From Pseudobdellovibrionaceae bacterium (GTDB taxonomy: Bacteria > Bdellovibrionota > Bdellovibrionia > Bdellovibrionales > UBA1609), in assembly GCA_018663505.1 (NCBI GenBank), contig JABJQG010000020.1:62001-126000 (forward strand): a DNA stretch of 64,000 bases, given 5' to 3'. The notes under the pieces were generated by a model. It was not told the origin of the DNA, did no database searches, and saw only the letters and a list, made by a program, of their open reading frames with translations. The position numbers and the translations under genes are program-made. Position 1 is the first letter of the stretch. Each line of letters starts with the position of its first letter. This document shows, piece by piece, positions 23,854 to 32,279 of the stretch.

Positions 23854-26108
23854 TGAATAAATGTATCATGAGACTTTCTCTTGATGGTCATCATACATTT
23901 AATCCTGTCTATATACAGGATGCCCTGAAAGAGTCACGCTTTGCTGAGATTGCATCAATGATTAGAGCTGCCGCCAAAAATTTCTCTGGCCGATCGAGTG
24001 AAGCTCCAATTTGGGAGAATTCTGCTTTTAACCTTACAAAAAATGTAGTTATTTTTTGTGCTGCAACTAAAAACTATTTTACACTAAATGATATTTACAA
24101 CGCCATTTTGATGGCCTCAGAAAAGAATTTAATTCGAGATTTAGAAGATTCCTTAGATAGCAACGAATTTACCGAAGAAGAGGCTTATAACATAAGATGT
24201 GCAATTAAATATTTTGATGAGTTTGCTGGATTTGAAGAGAAATTCAGATCTGGTGTATCAGTTACATCTACAACTTTCTTAAGTCAATTTCAGGATTATC
24301 AGATATCTAAAATATTTTGTCCAAAAATAGAAGATCTAACATTAACTTGCATGGATGAAATCATTGATAAACAAATTATTTTACTGGTAGATATTGAAAA
24401 TGAGTCTCTTTCTAAGTCAATTGGTACTTTTGTTAAACTTCACTACGAAAAATCAGTATTGAGCCGCCTGAAAGATCCAAAGCGAAGTAGTGAACATATG
24501 GCAATCATCGTAGCTGATGAATATCAAGATTTAGCATCTGTATCGCATGGTTCACAGCTTGGTGATGAAAAGGTGTTGGCCAAAGGCCGTGAAGCAAATT
24601 TTTTCTTTTTGGCAGCATCTCAAAGTATCGTATCAATCTTTAATGCAATTAGAGATGAAAAGGCCTCAAAGGAGTTAATACAAAATTTTCGTACTCGTAT
24701 TGCTTGTCATTCCTCTGATATTGATACCATTAGAAACTTCAAAGAGCTTCTCGGGCAAAAAGATAGCGAGAAAATCACTAAAAGTATTTCTGAAAACTCA
24801 CAAAAAGCCAGCCGCAACTACCTTCTAGGAGGATTTGACTCTCTCAATGCTAATATTAGCGAGTCGATAAGTACTGGCCAACAAAAAGAATATTTGGTGA
24901 CAGGAAGAGAGTTTTCACAGCTCAAAACATTCGAGTCATTTGCCCAAGTTTATGATGGGGTAAGAACAGATTTTTACAAATTATTTCTTAAACCTCATTT
25001 TCTTGAAAAGAAAAACACCACACATAAACAACTCATTGAGCTGCTAGATGGTATTCCTTCCAAATGGCAGCGAGTAAAGGCCACTATGTTTAAAACTTGG
25101 AAAATTATCAAAAAGGCATTTTATATTATATTTCTTCTCTTCTCTGGTAAAGCAATGGCACTCCCTAATATTTGTAGTGTAGTTAATAAACCTGCATTTC
25201 ACTCATGCCTTCAATATCGTGTGACTCCAACAATGTGTGGATGGCCGATACCAAGGCCTTGCGCCCGTTTCTCTTATTATGTGCCTCAAACATTTATAGA
25301 GGTATCCGCCCGAGCAGGGGGATCATACTTTACTGCACTTCCGGGGGCAGCAATGCAACTTGCAGGTGTCCAGACCTTACCTCCATATGGAACTGAAGGA
25401 GATGAAGATACACAGTCCTACCATGCTCATACTCTCTCTGTTCCTTTTGCAACAATACCATTTAACATGATGCCTTGTGGAGGTACACGTATTCCAAAGC
25501 TTTGCTTTGATGGTATGAGTGAACATATTTATAAACACTGGTCGACTGGGTTCAGTGACAAGTTTCAACCAAATTTTTTAGCATGGTCGCTCTCTCCTAA
25601 GGCCTGCTTAATAAAAGGTGCCATTGCTTCAGCCGTTGGTGGCGAGGCCAGCTTTGCTGCCGATTCTCCTATGTGTAGTATTCCTTTACCGCCACTACCT
25701 ACGTTTCCACCCTCCAGTCACTCAGCTTGTAATGGCTGGGGGGTGTTTTATCCCCGAATGGGTAGCTATAACGGCCCTGCATCAATGACTGGAGCGTTAA
25801 TGATTGCCTCTCGAATGAGGTCTCTCTCATCAGAAGTATTCATGTCTACGCCAAGCTATCCTGTAGAAAAATGGCAAATGATTAGTCCTGGCTCTAGCTC
25901 TTGCTTTGGTGAAGGGCAAAACATTGGAATTCTAGAAACGATAAAGAATGCACGAGAAATAGGCAGATTAACAAGCGGAAAATTAAGCGGTCACCTTTTT
26001 GTTATCTGGAAACAAGTAAGTTGTACTCGTGATTTGCCTGCTGTACCTGTTGCAGCAGCAGCTCTTGCGGCCATGGTGCCTGTCTGTCATGGATTGGGGG
26101 GGCGATGA
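23853..26108 (+). CDS. Coupling protein C-terminal half fused to a TraU-like (PFL_4710-type) exported domain
   Basis: 751 aa. Residues 1-~390 complete the VirD4/TraD ATPase (FNPVY, then the second acidic strand HMAIIVADEYQDL, then AASQSIVSIFNAI). From Met412 a signal-peptide-like stretch starts (FKTWKIIKKAFYIIFLLFSGKAMA). The rest is a Cys-rich exported domain (TPTMCGWPIPRPCARFSYYVP ... CGGTRIPKLCFDG) resembling TraU/PFL_4710 ICE proteins. Either the two are fused across the membrane, or translation restarts at the ATG at 25086 (weak RBS AAAGG), giving a separate 340-aa TraU-like protein. Confidence 0.75.
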   Translation: MNKCIMRLSLDGHHTFNPVYIQDALKESRFAEIASMIRAAAKNFSGRSSEAPIWENSAFNLTKNVVIFCAATKNYFTLNDIYNAILMASEKNLIRDLEDSLDSNEFTEEEAYNIRCAIKYFDEFAGFEEKFRSGVSVTSTTFLSQFQDYQISKIFCPKIEDLTLTCMDEIIDKQIILLVDIENESLSKSIGTFVKLHYEKSVLSRLKDPKRSSEHMAIIVADEYQDLASVSHGSQLGDEKVLAKGREANFFFLAASQSIVSIFNAIRDEKASKELIQNFRTRIACHSSDIDTIRNFKELLGQKDSEKITKSISENSQKASRNYLLGGFDSLNANISESISTGQQKEYLVTGREFSQLKTFESFAQVYDGVRTDFYKLFLKPHFLEKKNTTHKQLIELLDGIPSKWQRVKATMFKTWKIIKKAFYIIFLLFSGKAMALPNICSVVNKPAFHSCLQYRVTPTMCGWPIPRPCARFSYYVPQTFIEVSARAGGSYFTALPGAAMQLAGVQTLPPYGTEGDEDTQSYHAHTLSVPFATIPFNMMPCGGTRIPKLCFDGMSEHIYKHWSTGFSDKFQPNFLAWSLSPKACLIKGAIASAVGGEASFAADSPMCSIPLPPLPTFPPSSHSACNGWGVFYPRMGSYNGPASMTGALMIASRMRSLSSEVFMSTPSYPVEKWQMISPGSSSCFGEGQNIGILETIKNAREIGRLTSGKLSGHLFVIWKQVSCTRDLPAVPVAAAALAAMVPVCHGLGGR

Positions 26109-27268
26109 GTAAATTAACGATAATACAAAATCAAACAAGCGAACAAAAGGTTTCAGGTGGATCTCCGTATGCATCCTTGTTTAAAGATGCCATCTTTTAT
26201 GCAAAAAACTGTTCCGTAAGTGACATTCACATTGAACCCACCTCTACTGGTGTTCTTATACGAATGCGAAACAACGGTGAGCTAAAAGATTGGAAAAAAC
26301 TTCCTTTGGACTATAGGCAAAGCTTCATCCAAGAGGTCAAAAGACTGAGTAATCTATCAATTGCTATCAGTAATCGGCCACAGGATTCAAGACTTTCACT
26401 TCCATCATGGGATTTAGCTTTGAGAGTCAACAGTACACCCATGTTATATGGAGAAAAGATTGTACTAAGGCTTCTTGACCTGAGCACTACCTTTGATTTT
26501 GAATCAGCAAATATTGATGAGTCTTGTGCCGTTGATATTAAAAAGGCAGTTCAAAATAAAAATGGAGTCATAATAATATCAGGGCCAACTGGTAGTGGAA
26601 AAACGAGGACACTCTATACCCTGCTCAATTCTCTTGAGAAAGAACAAAAGAATATTGTAACTCTTGAAGATCCTATTGAGTACACTTTTGAAAGAATCAA
26701 TCAAATTGAAATTAATGAGAAAAATCTTAGCTTCAGCGATGGGCTTAGGGCAATTTTAAGACAAGACCCTGATGTTATCCTTGTTGGTGAGATCAGAGAT
26801 TTTGAAACTGCGGATTTGTGTTTCAAAGCAGCGGCTACTGGACACTTGGTACTTTCTTCTCTTCATGCAAACAGCTCCACGAAGGTTGTTGATCGTCTGC
26901 TAAATTTGGGTATTGATCAGTATATTATCGAGTCAAATTTAAGATTTTCAGCGGCACAGCGACTTTTGAAAAAAATCTGCCAAGGTTGTTCATCAAAAGC
27001 TTCACTTGAGGATATTGATAATTTAGGTCTCACTCTTGCCAAGGCCAATATTGATAATAAGGTGAGTAACTTTAAGGTTAGAAACCCATCAGGTTGTAAA
27101 TCGTGTGATAACGGAATCGTGGGAAGAGTGCCTGTCATTGAGTACATTACAAAGGTCGAACTGGACTTTTCTAATCCATTAATTCCAAAAGAGTCTCTAC
27201 GTCAGGCGACTCTTAAGTTGGCCCAAAAAGGCCTTGTCGATATCAACGAGGTATTAGATGCGCAATAA
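26105..27268 (+). CDS. PilB/GspE-like secretion ATPase in the transfer operon
   Basis: 387 aa; ATGA overlap with the gene before. Walker A GPTGSGKT (160-167), Asp box (LEDPIEYTF), Walker B (DPDVILVGEIRD, 221-232) and His box (ATGHLVLSSLHANSS). A tetracysteine Zn motif (Cys292, Cys295, Cys331, Cys334) is typical of GspE/PilB, not VirB11. The N-terminal MshEN domain is absent. Powers assembly of the pilus or T4SS in place of, or like, VirB11. Confidence 0.85.
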   Translation: MSKLTIIQNQTSEQKVSGGSPYASLFKDAIFYAKNCSVSDIHIEPTSTGVLIRMRNNGELKDWKKLPLDYRQSFIQEVKRLSNLSIAISNRPQDSRLSLPSWDLALRVNSTPMLYGEKIVLRLLDLSTTFDFESANIDESCAVDIKKAVQNKNGVIIISGPTGSGKTRTLYTLLNSLEKEQKNIVTLEDPIEYTFERINQIEINEKNLSFSDGLRAILRQDPDVILVGEIRDFETADLCFKAAATGHLVLSSLHANSSTKVVDRLLNLGIDQYIIESNLRFSAAQRLLKKICQGCSSKASLEDIDNLGLTLAKANIDNKVSNFKVRNPSGCKSCDNGIVGRVPVIEYITKVELDFSNPLIPKESLRQATLKLAQKGLVDINEVLDAQ

Positions 27269-28025
27269 ATTTATAGCAATAGCTTTATGCCTATCTTCGA
27301 GCATGGTGTTTGCTGATAGTGAATTTAAGTATTTTGATGATAAGATTAACTATTGGTCTAGTGATAAAAAAGTTGAAATTAAAAAAACAGAAAAATTGTC
27401 ACCTACTAAGAAACCTAAAGATACAAAGACATTTAACTGGTCAAACTACCTTAATCCTAAAAATGATGACTTTTTTAAAGAAGGAAACTACACACCACCG
27501 GCCCCTTTTATGGAGTTAGCCAGAAATCCAACGGACAAAAATATTAAAAATTGGATTGCTTATAATAAGCTAAAAAATCAATTATCAAAAAGACTCCAAA
27601 CTAGGATGCAGACATATTTAGCAAAAAACACCAAAGGAGAGAAACAAAAAGAAGCCATTACCCTATATAAGAAAAAGGTACATAAAATAAAGGTCTCTGC
27701 TATCGACCCTGCTAGGTATCGAGTTAGAATGTTTTTTGATTCAAAATGTCCTCACTGTAAAAAGATGTTTGGAACACTTGTTAAATTACAGAGTGCGGGA
27801 GTTTTTGTTGAGGCCCTACAGGTTGATAAAGGTACTCTTAGATCTTTACAATATCCAATACCAATTCGTCCAGCATCACAAGAAGAGATTAAACAGCACA
27901 AAATAGAGGCCGTACCATTTACCTTGATAGCTGACCTGAAAAAGAAGGTTTTGTATCCACCCTTAAGGGGCTATCAAAGTATGAATACAGTTATGAATCT
28001 GTTGAAGGAAGCTGACAATCTATAA
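27258..28025 (+). CDS. Periplasmic thiol-disulfide protein (DsbC/TrbB/TraF-like)
   Basis: 255 aa, signal peptide MRNKFIAIALCLSSSMVFA. A low-complexity helical middle is followed by a thioredoxin-fold domain with the active site CPHC (FFDSKCPHCKKMFGTL) and the cis-Pro region EAVPFTLIAD. Overlaps the ATPase gene by 11 bp. Probably catalyses disulfide formation or isomerisation in the Cys-rich transfer proteins, such as the TraU-like domain upstream. Confidence 0.82.
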   Translation: MRNKFIAIALCLSSSMVFADSEFKYFDDKINYWSSDKKVEIKKTEKLSPTKKPKDTKTFNWSNYLNPKNDDFFKEGNYTPPAPFMELARNPTDKNIKNWIAYNKLKNQLSKRLQTRMQTYLAKNTKGEKQKEAITLYKKKVHKIKVSAIDPARYRVRMFFDSKCPHCKKMFGTLVKLQSAGVFVEALQVDKGTLRSLQYPIPIRPASQEEIKQHKIEAVPFTLIADLKKKVLYPPLRGYQSMNTVMNLLKEADNL

Positions 28026-28119
28026 ATAAAAATTGGCCTACGACTACAAACGAGGCATTCGCAACAATTTAAGAGCTATCGACCATTAGGAGATAGAACT
28101 TTATGTCGTGGGAGGCCAC

Positions 28120-28524
28120 ATGAACACAATGTTACTAAATCATATGGTTGATGTATCAACCATACCCAAGCTTTCAGAAGATGGGCCTAGAGGACCAAAA
28201 TATTGGTTTTTGATCTTGCTAGGAATAATTCTAACATCATTAGTTTGCTTAGATTCTTATGGAGCATCAAGACTGCCCGGAGTTGATGCTGCCAATAAAC
28301 TAGAAGCCGCAGGAACACTTTTAAAACTTGTTGATACGGCACTGTTTATTTGGGGTGCTCGCATCTTTGCAGGCATTGCAATTCTTTCTGCTGGATGGAA
28401 TCTCAAGGAGCAAAGATTTGGTGTTGCTGTTATCTGTGTCGTTAGTGCTCTAATTTTTGGAACAGCACCAATTTGGGTCAAAAATATCTTTGACATTGGT
28501 GGTGGTAACGGAATTTTTTCGTAG
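28120..28524 (+). CDS. Pilin-like small membrane protein of the T4SS
   Basis: 134 aa from the ATG at 28120 (GGGAGG upstream; a GTG four codons earlier lies in the RBS). Three hydrophobic helices: ~32-49, a middle one from about 75 (LVDTALFIWGARIFAGIAIL) and one near 107-125 (VICVVSALIFGTAPIWV). This fits VirB2/TraA-type pilin or the TIGR03745 ICE family in position (before TraL) and topology. The sequence match is not decisive. Confidence 0.65.
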   Translation: MNTMLLNHMVDVSTIPKLSEDGPRGPKYWFLILLGIILTSLVCLDSYGASRLPGVDAANKLEAAGTLLKLVDTALFIWGARIFAGIAILSAGWNLKEQRFGVAVICVVSALIFGTAPIWVKNIFDIGGGNGIFS

Positions 28525-28538
28525 TGAGGATTTAAGAG

Positions 28539-28850
28539 ATGTACGATTATTCAGATTTACAAACGAACCATGGCAGAAGAGTTAGCCAAACAATAGATTC
28601 TCCTATAACCGTCTTTGACTTTTGGGAGCTTGGAGATGTTTTTATTGGACTATTTATTATTATGATTTTTGGTGTCATCGCATACTCATGGTGGATTATG
28701 AGCATTTTATTACTTTTATTTTTAGTTCTAGGCCCTGTGGTTAAGAAGAAAAATAATCGCGGCATTTATCTTCATTGGCCTTATCGCCATTTAAAAATGA
28801 ACTTGCCCGGAATTATTAATCCTAAGGGAAGAACTAGATATTCAGACTAA
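28539..28850 (+). CDS. TraL/VirB3-like T4SS membrane protein (TIGR03750-like)
   Basis: 103 aa. N-terminal SPITVFDFWELGD precedes two adjacent helices (~45-80: VFIGLFIIMIFGVIAYSWW, ILLLLFLVLGPVV), then a basic tail with HWPYRHLKMNLPG. The size, topology and place between pilin and TraE match TraL/VirB3-type proteins of F-like and ICE systems. Confidence 0.75.
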   Translation: MYDYSDLQTNHGRRVSQTIDSPITVFDFWELGDVFIGLFIIMIFGVIAYSWWIMSILLLLFLVLGPVVKKKNNRGIYLHWPYRHLKMNLPGIINPKGRTRYSD

Positions 28851-28868
28851 CAAACAAAGGAGACGTTA

Positions 28869-29081
28869 ATGAGCAATTCAGAAAAAGCAAATACAAAATC
28901 TAATGGAGGAAACTATGCAAGGAGACCTATTGAAGAGATTAAGGCCTTTAAATCTAAAGATGGAAAATATTTTGTCGTTCAAACTATTAAAACGTGCATT
29001 TTACCTATTAATTATGTGGATACGATCATTAAAAATGAAAGCCCGCTCAAAAATGGAAAATCTATTGAAAAAGAGCAGTGA
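28869..29081 (+). CDS. Small hydrophilic protein between traL and traE
   Basis: 70 aa; strong AAAGGAGA before the ATG. The sequence is charged (EEIKAFKSKDGKYFVVQTIKTCILP). The last 40 codons overlap an ORF in another frame whose C-terminus (EAAKITTPPNGVYEGVDL) also looks like protein. A single-base shift near 29070 (run of A) would join them. Function unknown. Confidence 0.55.
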   Translation: MSNSEKANTKSNGGNYARRPIEEIKAFKSKDGKYFVVQTIKTCILPINYVDTIIKNESPLKNGKSIEKEQ

Positions 29082-29166
29082 GATGATTGGAGCCATGGAA
29101 AAAGGCATTGAGGCCGCAAAGATCACGACACCTCCAAATGGTGTATATGAAGGAGTAGACTTATAA
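28903..29166 (+). CDS. Overlapping ORF, perhaps the frameshifted tail of the preceding gene
   Basis: The maximal ORF is 87 aa, but it shares the first ~180 bp with the preceding gene in another frame. Only the part after 29083 is unique (from MIGAMEKGIEAAK). Starts at 29053 or 29083 are possible; the TGA of the preceding gene ends 1 bp before the ATG at 29083. It is either a short coupled gene or the true C-terminus of the preceding one. No clear RBS. Confidence 0.3.
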   Translation: MEETMQGDLLKRLRPLNLKMENILSFKLLKRAFYLLIMWIRSLKMKARSKMENLLKKSSEMIGAMEKGIEAAKITTPPNGVYEGVDL

Positions 29167-29167
29167 G

Positions 29168-29213
29168 TTCTCCCTAAATATCTTTGTTTTAAGGCCGCAC
29201 TCCTAAGGGAGAA
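29168..29213 (+). promoter_or_regulatory. Inverted repeat covering the RBS of the traE-like gene
   Basis: TTCTCCCT (29168-29175) is complementary to AGGGAGAA (29206-29213), which is the ribosome site, ending 1 bp before the ATG at 29215. The 30-nt loop lies between. Such pairing could limit translation of the following gene. Confidence 0.45.
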
Positions 29214-29214
29214 A

Positions 29215-29829
29215 ATGCTTCTACAATATTTTGTTTTGGCACTGGTAGGTGTTTTTTCAGCGTACTTCTTTATAAGCCGAAGTGAGATTGGAGGTCTTTA
29301 CACTCAACTCAGGCAGAAAGAGTATATTTTAGCTCCTGGAGTTGTTGATTTTACTCCGGCATCTCCTCAAAGTGTTTCTGATCAATATGTTGATGATGCT
29401 GCAATGTCGTTTCTCTCATTACTTGGAAATATTAATGCCATTAATATTGATGGAAATTACGAACGCTTATCAAAATTTATGGGAGCTGAATTAAAGATTC
29501 GATTTGATGCTGAAGTGGCCGAATGGCGAGAGACTGTAAAACTTGAGAATATTTCTGAGATATTAAAGATTACAGATAAAGAAATTATCTCAGATGATAA
29601 TGGTTACTATCGTCTTGTTGCCGTCGCTAATAGAGAGCGATACGTCAATAATGAGTTTCTTGGCACTTCAGATGAAATTATTGAAATGATTTTACAACTT
29701 GTTCCTCCACAGAAAGGTAAAGAGTGGTTTCTTCAGATAAATTCACTCACACGTTCAGAATCTAGTTCATTTAGAGGCCGTGAAACAAAAGGTAAGTCAT
29801 CAAGAGAAAAAAGGAGTTCAAATGAGTAA
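29215..29829 (+). CDS. TraE/VirB8-like T4SS protein (PFL_4703-type)
   Basis: 204 aa. One N-terminal helix (~1-20) anchors a periplasmic domain ending QINSLTR. The middle (DDAAMSFLSLLGNINAINIDGNYERLSKFM) matches the TraE/PFL_4703 layout of ICE systems. The last 20 residues are basic. It overlaps the traK-like gene by 8 bp. Part of the T4SS core scaffold. Confidence 0.75.
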   Translation: MLLQYFVLALVGVFSAYFFISRSEIGGLYTQLRQKEYILAPGVVDFTPASPQSVSDQYVDDAAMSFLSLLGNINAINIDGNYERLSKFMGAELKIRFDAEVAEWRETVKLENISEILKITDKEIISDDNGYYRLVAVANRERYVNNEFLGTSDEIIEMILQLVPPQKGKEWFLQINSLTRSESSSFRGRETKGKSSREKRSSNE

Positions 29830-30628
29830 TACCATATTAAAAATAATAACTCTGATTAGTCTTTTAGTTTTATCTGACTTTGCCTTAGCGAAGGATATCT
29901 ATTACGGGTCAGGAATAGAAACAGTAAAACTAGTTTATGGACAACCAACTATTTTTAGATTCCATAAACAAGTTCGTACTATTTCTCAAATCCATAGGTT
30001 TGATATTCAGCCAGCAGATCAAAATGATCCAGATTACTCTGTTCTGACCGTCAAGCCTCGCTTCACAAAAGGAACAAGTAAGGCCGTTTTTATTCTTAGT
30101 GATGGTTCACCAGTAAATGTAAAACTAGTCATGGCATCAAAATCATATAAAAAGAGTGAAGCCTTTTATGATTTCAAGCCAAAGAGTCAATTGATTGAAC
30201 GTGGTTCTGATAACTCAAATCTCCCTGTTGTTACAGAGATTGAATTGATGAAAGCAATGATCAGAGATGACTTGGTTACTGAATATAAGAAGAAAAATCT
30301 GAATAAATGGATTAACTCTCATTTTGAAAAAGTTTCAGTTTATCTGAAGCGTATTTACACGGGCAAAGAGTATAACGGATATGTTTTTACAATAATTAAT
30401 AATCGCAGATACTCGGGGATATCAATTGATATTAAAAAATTGATTTTAGGAGACCCTAATCTTGCAGTTCTATCTCAGATTGATGATGAATTTCTTCCTC
30501 AGAGAAAAAAGAAGTCCAAATCAACAACTTTAAGAATCGTTGCAAAATCAAGTGCGACATATGGAAATGTAACGTTACCAATAACAATTGTTAAACCAAA
30601 GAAGAAATCTAAAAAAGGAGGGAAATAG
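29822..30628 (+). CDS. TraK/VirB9-like T4SS protein
   Basis: 268 aa from the ATG at 29822 (AGGAG upstream; the longer ORF start lies inside traE). Signal peptide NTILKIITLISLLVLSDFALA. The strand-rich mature protein (IETVKLVYGQPTIFRFHKQVRTISQ) fits the TraK/TIGR03749 secretin-like family. It ends in a lysine-rich tail. Overlaps traB by 1 bp (TAGTG). Outer-membrane part of the core complex. Confidence 0.75.
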   Translation: MSNTILKIITLISLLVLSDFALAKDIYYGSGIETVKLVYGQPTIFRFHKQVRTISQIHRFDIQPADQNDPDYSVLTVKPRFTKGTSKAVFILSDGSPVNVKLVMASKSYKKSEAFYDFKPKSQLIERGSDNSNLPVVTEIELMKAMIRDDLVTEYKKKNLNKWINSHFEKVSVYLKRIYTGKEYNGYVFTIINNRRYSGISIDIKKLILGDPNLAVLSQIDDEFLPQRKKKSKSTTLRIVAKSSATYGNVTLPITIVKPKKKSKKGGK

Positions 30629-31860
30629 TGATTGATCATAATAAACTCATTCAAACTATTACAAGACCTCTTGCTGGTTTTATGAAATTGATCAATCAAG
30701 ATCAAAAAATTAAAGTGGGTCTTGTTGCTTTTTTAGCTTTGGTAGGGATTTATGTTATTAGCAAATCTGCGGAGTCTAATCGAGTTATCTATAAAAGCAA
30801 CTATAGACCAGACTTTGACAGTGGAAGGATTCTTAATGATCCCAAAAACTCTTATCTTAAGGGCAAAGAAAAACTTTTAACAAAGGCAACCAAGAAATTA
30901 GTTGATTCTCAAAAAGTTTTAGTAAGCCGTATTGATTCTTTGGAAAAGAAGCTTCTTGATAGTCAGGAGATGGCCAAAGAGACAAAGAAGGTATCTGAAG
31001 TAGAAAAAACTAATGCTGATGTGTCAATTCCAGAAAATGGAGTAGAACCTATCAAAGTTTATCCTACAGATGCACCACTTGAACAGTCAGTGCCAGTATC
31101 AAACTTGGGAACAGCATCTTTTACAGCAAAAAGTCAGCGAAGTCGTACCCGTGGATACAAAGGCCCTTCAGTTATTTCATTTCCTGTTAAACAGAAACGA
31201 GTAGAAGAAGGAGTTGTTCTTCCTACAGGAAGTTATGTAAAAGCGAAACTGATGACTGGTATTGATGCTCCAGAGGGTAAAAATTATCCTGTGCTTCTTG
31301 CTTTAGATTTTTCTTATATCGGGCCAAATAAACATCGTGTTGATTTAACTGGCTGCTTTATGATTGCTAAGACATCTCCTTCATTGGCCACAGAAAGAAT
31401 AAATTTTCAGGCTAATCGACTTTCTTGTGTTTCTAAGAGTGGTAAATTCTTTGAGAAAACCATTAGTGGATTTGTAGCTGATGATAGTGACAATACTTTT
31501 GCTGTTAAGGCCGAAGTCAATTCTAAGCAAGGCCGAGTTGCCAAAATGGCATTTATGAAATCAGTGGTTGATGGAATTGGTGAAATAATCACTCGTAAAA
31601 GCAAGTCCATTGGTGGCAAGAATCCAGACGCAGCAAATGTGATGGTTCAAAATGGTGCTCAAGGTGCAGCGTCTAAAGTTTCTGACTGGTATTTAAAACA
31701 GGCAACATCACTTCTCCCAACACTTTCAGTGGGGTCAGGACAAGATGTATGGGTGATTATGCAAGAAAGCGTTACCTTGCCAAACGATTTTTTTAGAAAG
31801 AATGAAAGGAGAAAAAGAGATGCAAAAGTATTTTCCTATTTTAGCCGTGCTATTGATTAG
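30628..31860 (+). CDS. TraB/VirB10-like T4SS protein
   Basis: 410 aa; GTG start after GGAGGG. One helix (~31-47, VGLVAFLALVGIYVISK), a coiled-coil segment (~85-125), a proline-containing spacer, then a beta-barrel-type domain (GSYVKAKLMTGIDAPEGKNYPVLLALDF, ~205 on; GKFFEKTISGFVADD). This is the TraB/VirB10 plan, spanning inner and outer membranes. Overlaps the following lipoprotein gene by 41 bp. Confidence 0.82.
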   Translation: MIDHNKLIQTITRPLAGFMKLINQDQKIKVGLVAFLALVGIYVISKSAESNRVIYKSNYRPDFDSGRILNDPKNSYLKGKEKLLTKATKKLVDSQKVLVSRIDSLEKKLLDSQEMAKETKKVSEVEKTNADVSIPENGVEPIKVYPTDAPLEQSVPVSNLGTASFTAKSQRSRTRGYKGPSVISFPVKQKRVEEGVVLPTGSYVKAKLMTGIDAPEGKNYPVLLALDFSYIGPNKHRVDLTGCFMIAKTSPSLATERINFQANRLSCVSKSGKFFEKTISGFVADDSDNTFAVKAEVNSKQGRVAKMAFMKSVVDGIGEIITRKSKSIGGKNPDAANVMVQNGAQGAASKVSDWYLKQATSLLPTLSVGSGQDVWVIMQESVTLPNDFFRKNERRKRDAKVFSYFSRAID

Positions 31861-32104
31861 CACTAATTTTGCAGGGTGTGCTCATACATCCCCCGGAATG
31901 AAGATCCTTGAGGAGAGGGCCAATTATTCAGATATAAAAAATGTCCGACCGGCGGACAAAAGTCACTCGGCAAGAAGTGGATCTCAAGTTAAAAAGGCTT
32001 GGTTGTATCCACATGAGATGCCGACGGGTGACTATTTTGGAGGAGCTTGGTTACATTTGGTGGTTAAGGAAGATCGTTGGAATGTGAAGGAATTGATTAG
32101 GTGA
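31820..32104 (+). CDS. TraV/TIGR03751-like lipoprotein
   Basis: 94 aa from the ATG at 31820 (GAGAAAAAGAG upstream). Lipobox in NFAGC, then a short charged mature domain (MKILEERANYSDIKNV ... YFGGAWLHLVVKEDRW). Small lipoproteins at this point in F/ICE operons are TraV/VirB7-like anchors of the outer-membrane ring. The sequence is short, so the family call rests mainly on position. Confidence 0.7.
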   Translation: MQKYFPILAVLLISTNFAGCAHTSPGMKILEERANYSDIKNVRPADKSHSARSGSQVKKAWLYPHEMPTGDYFGGAWLHLVVKEDRWNVKELIR

Positions 32105-32174
32105 TTCTCCACGCAGTGAGTGGAGAATTTGTCACGCTATGAGTGACGAATTGTGAACTCGATGCGTTCACAAT
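32104..32174 (+). repeat. Tandem array of three 25-nt hairpins with a 23-bp period
   Basis: Three units start at 32104, 32127 and 32150. Each is a 9-bp stem with a 7-nt loop (loops GCAGTGA, GCTATGA, TCGATGC); stems are perfect apart from one T-G pair, yet all three stem sequences differ. Neighbouring units share 2 bp. They directly follow the stop of the lipoprotein gene and precede the toxin-antitoxin promoter. Could be an mRNA-stabilising or attenuation element. Confidence 0.75.
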
Positions 32175-32206
32175 CTTGGATCATACCTAATCTAAAAAGT
32201 TGTGTA

Positions 32207-32221
32207 TTAACGAATAGTTAA
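32207..32221. promoter_or_regulatory. Operator-like palindrome TTAAC-GAATA-GTTAA
   Basis: Perfect 5-bp arms, followed about 20 bp later by TATACT and TAATAT -10-like boxes, and 59 bp before the antitoxin ATG. Likely autoregulation site of the toxin-antitoxin pair. Confidence 0.4.
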
Positions 32222-32279
32222 TGACTTTTTTGTGGTGATATACTACATAATATTAGTCAGTCACCATTAGGAGGACAAA

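Noticed and set aside
23840-23860. Programmed -1 frameshift joining the coupling-protein halves
   Set aside because: No X XXY YYZ slippery heptamer is present, while a clear AGGAGG and ATG support separate initiation.
32104-32174. CRISPR-like tandem array
   Set aside because: The units have different stem sequences, no constant repeat and spacer pattern, and no cas genes are present; it is a set of hairpins.
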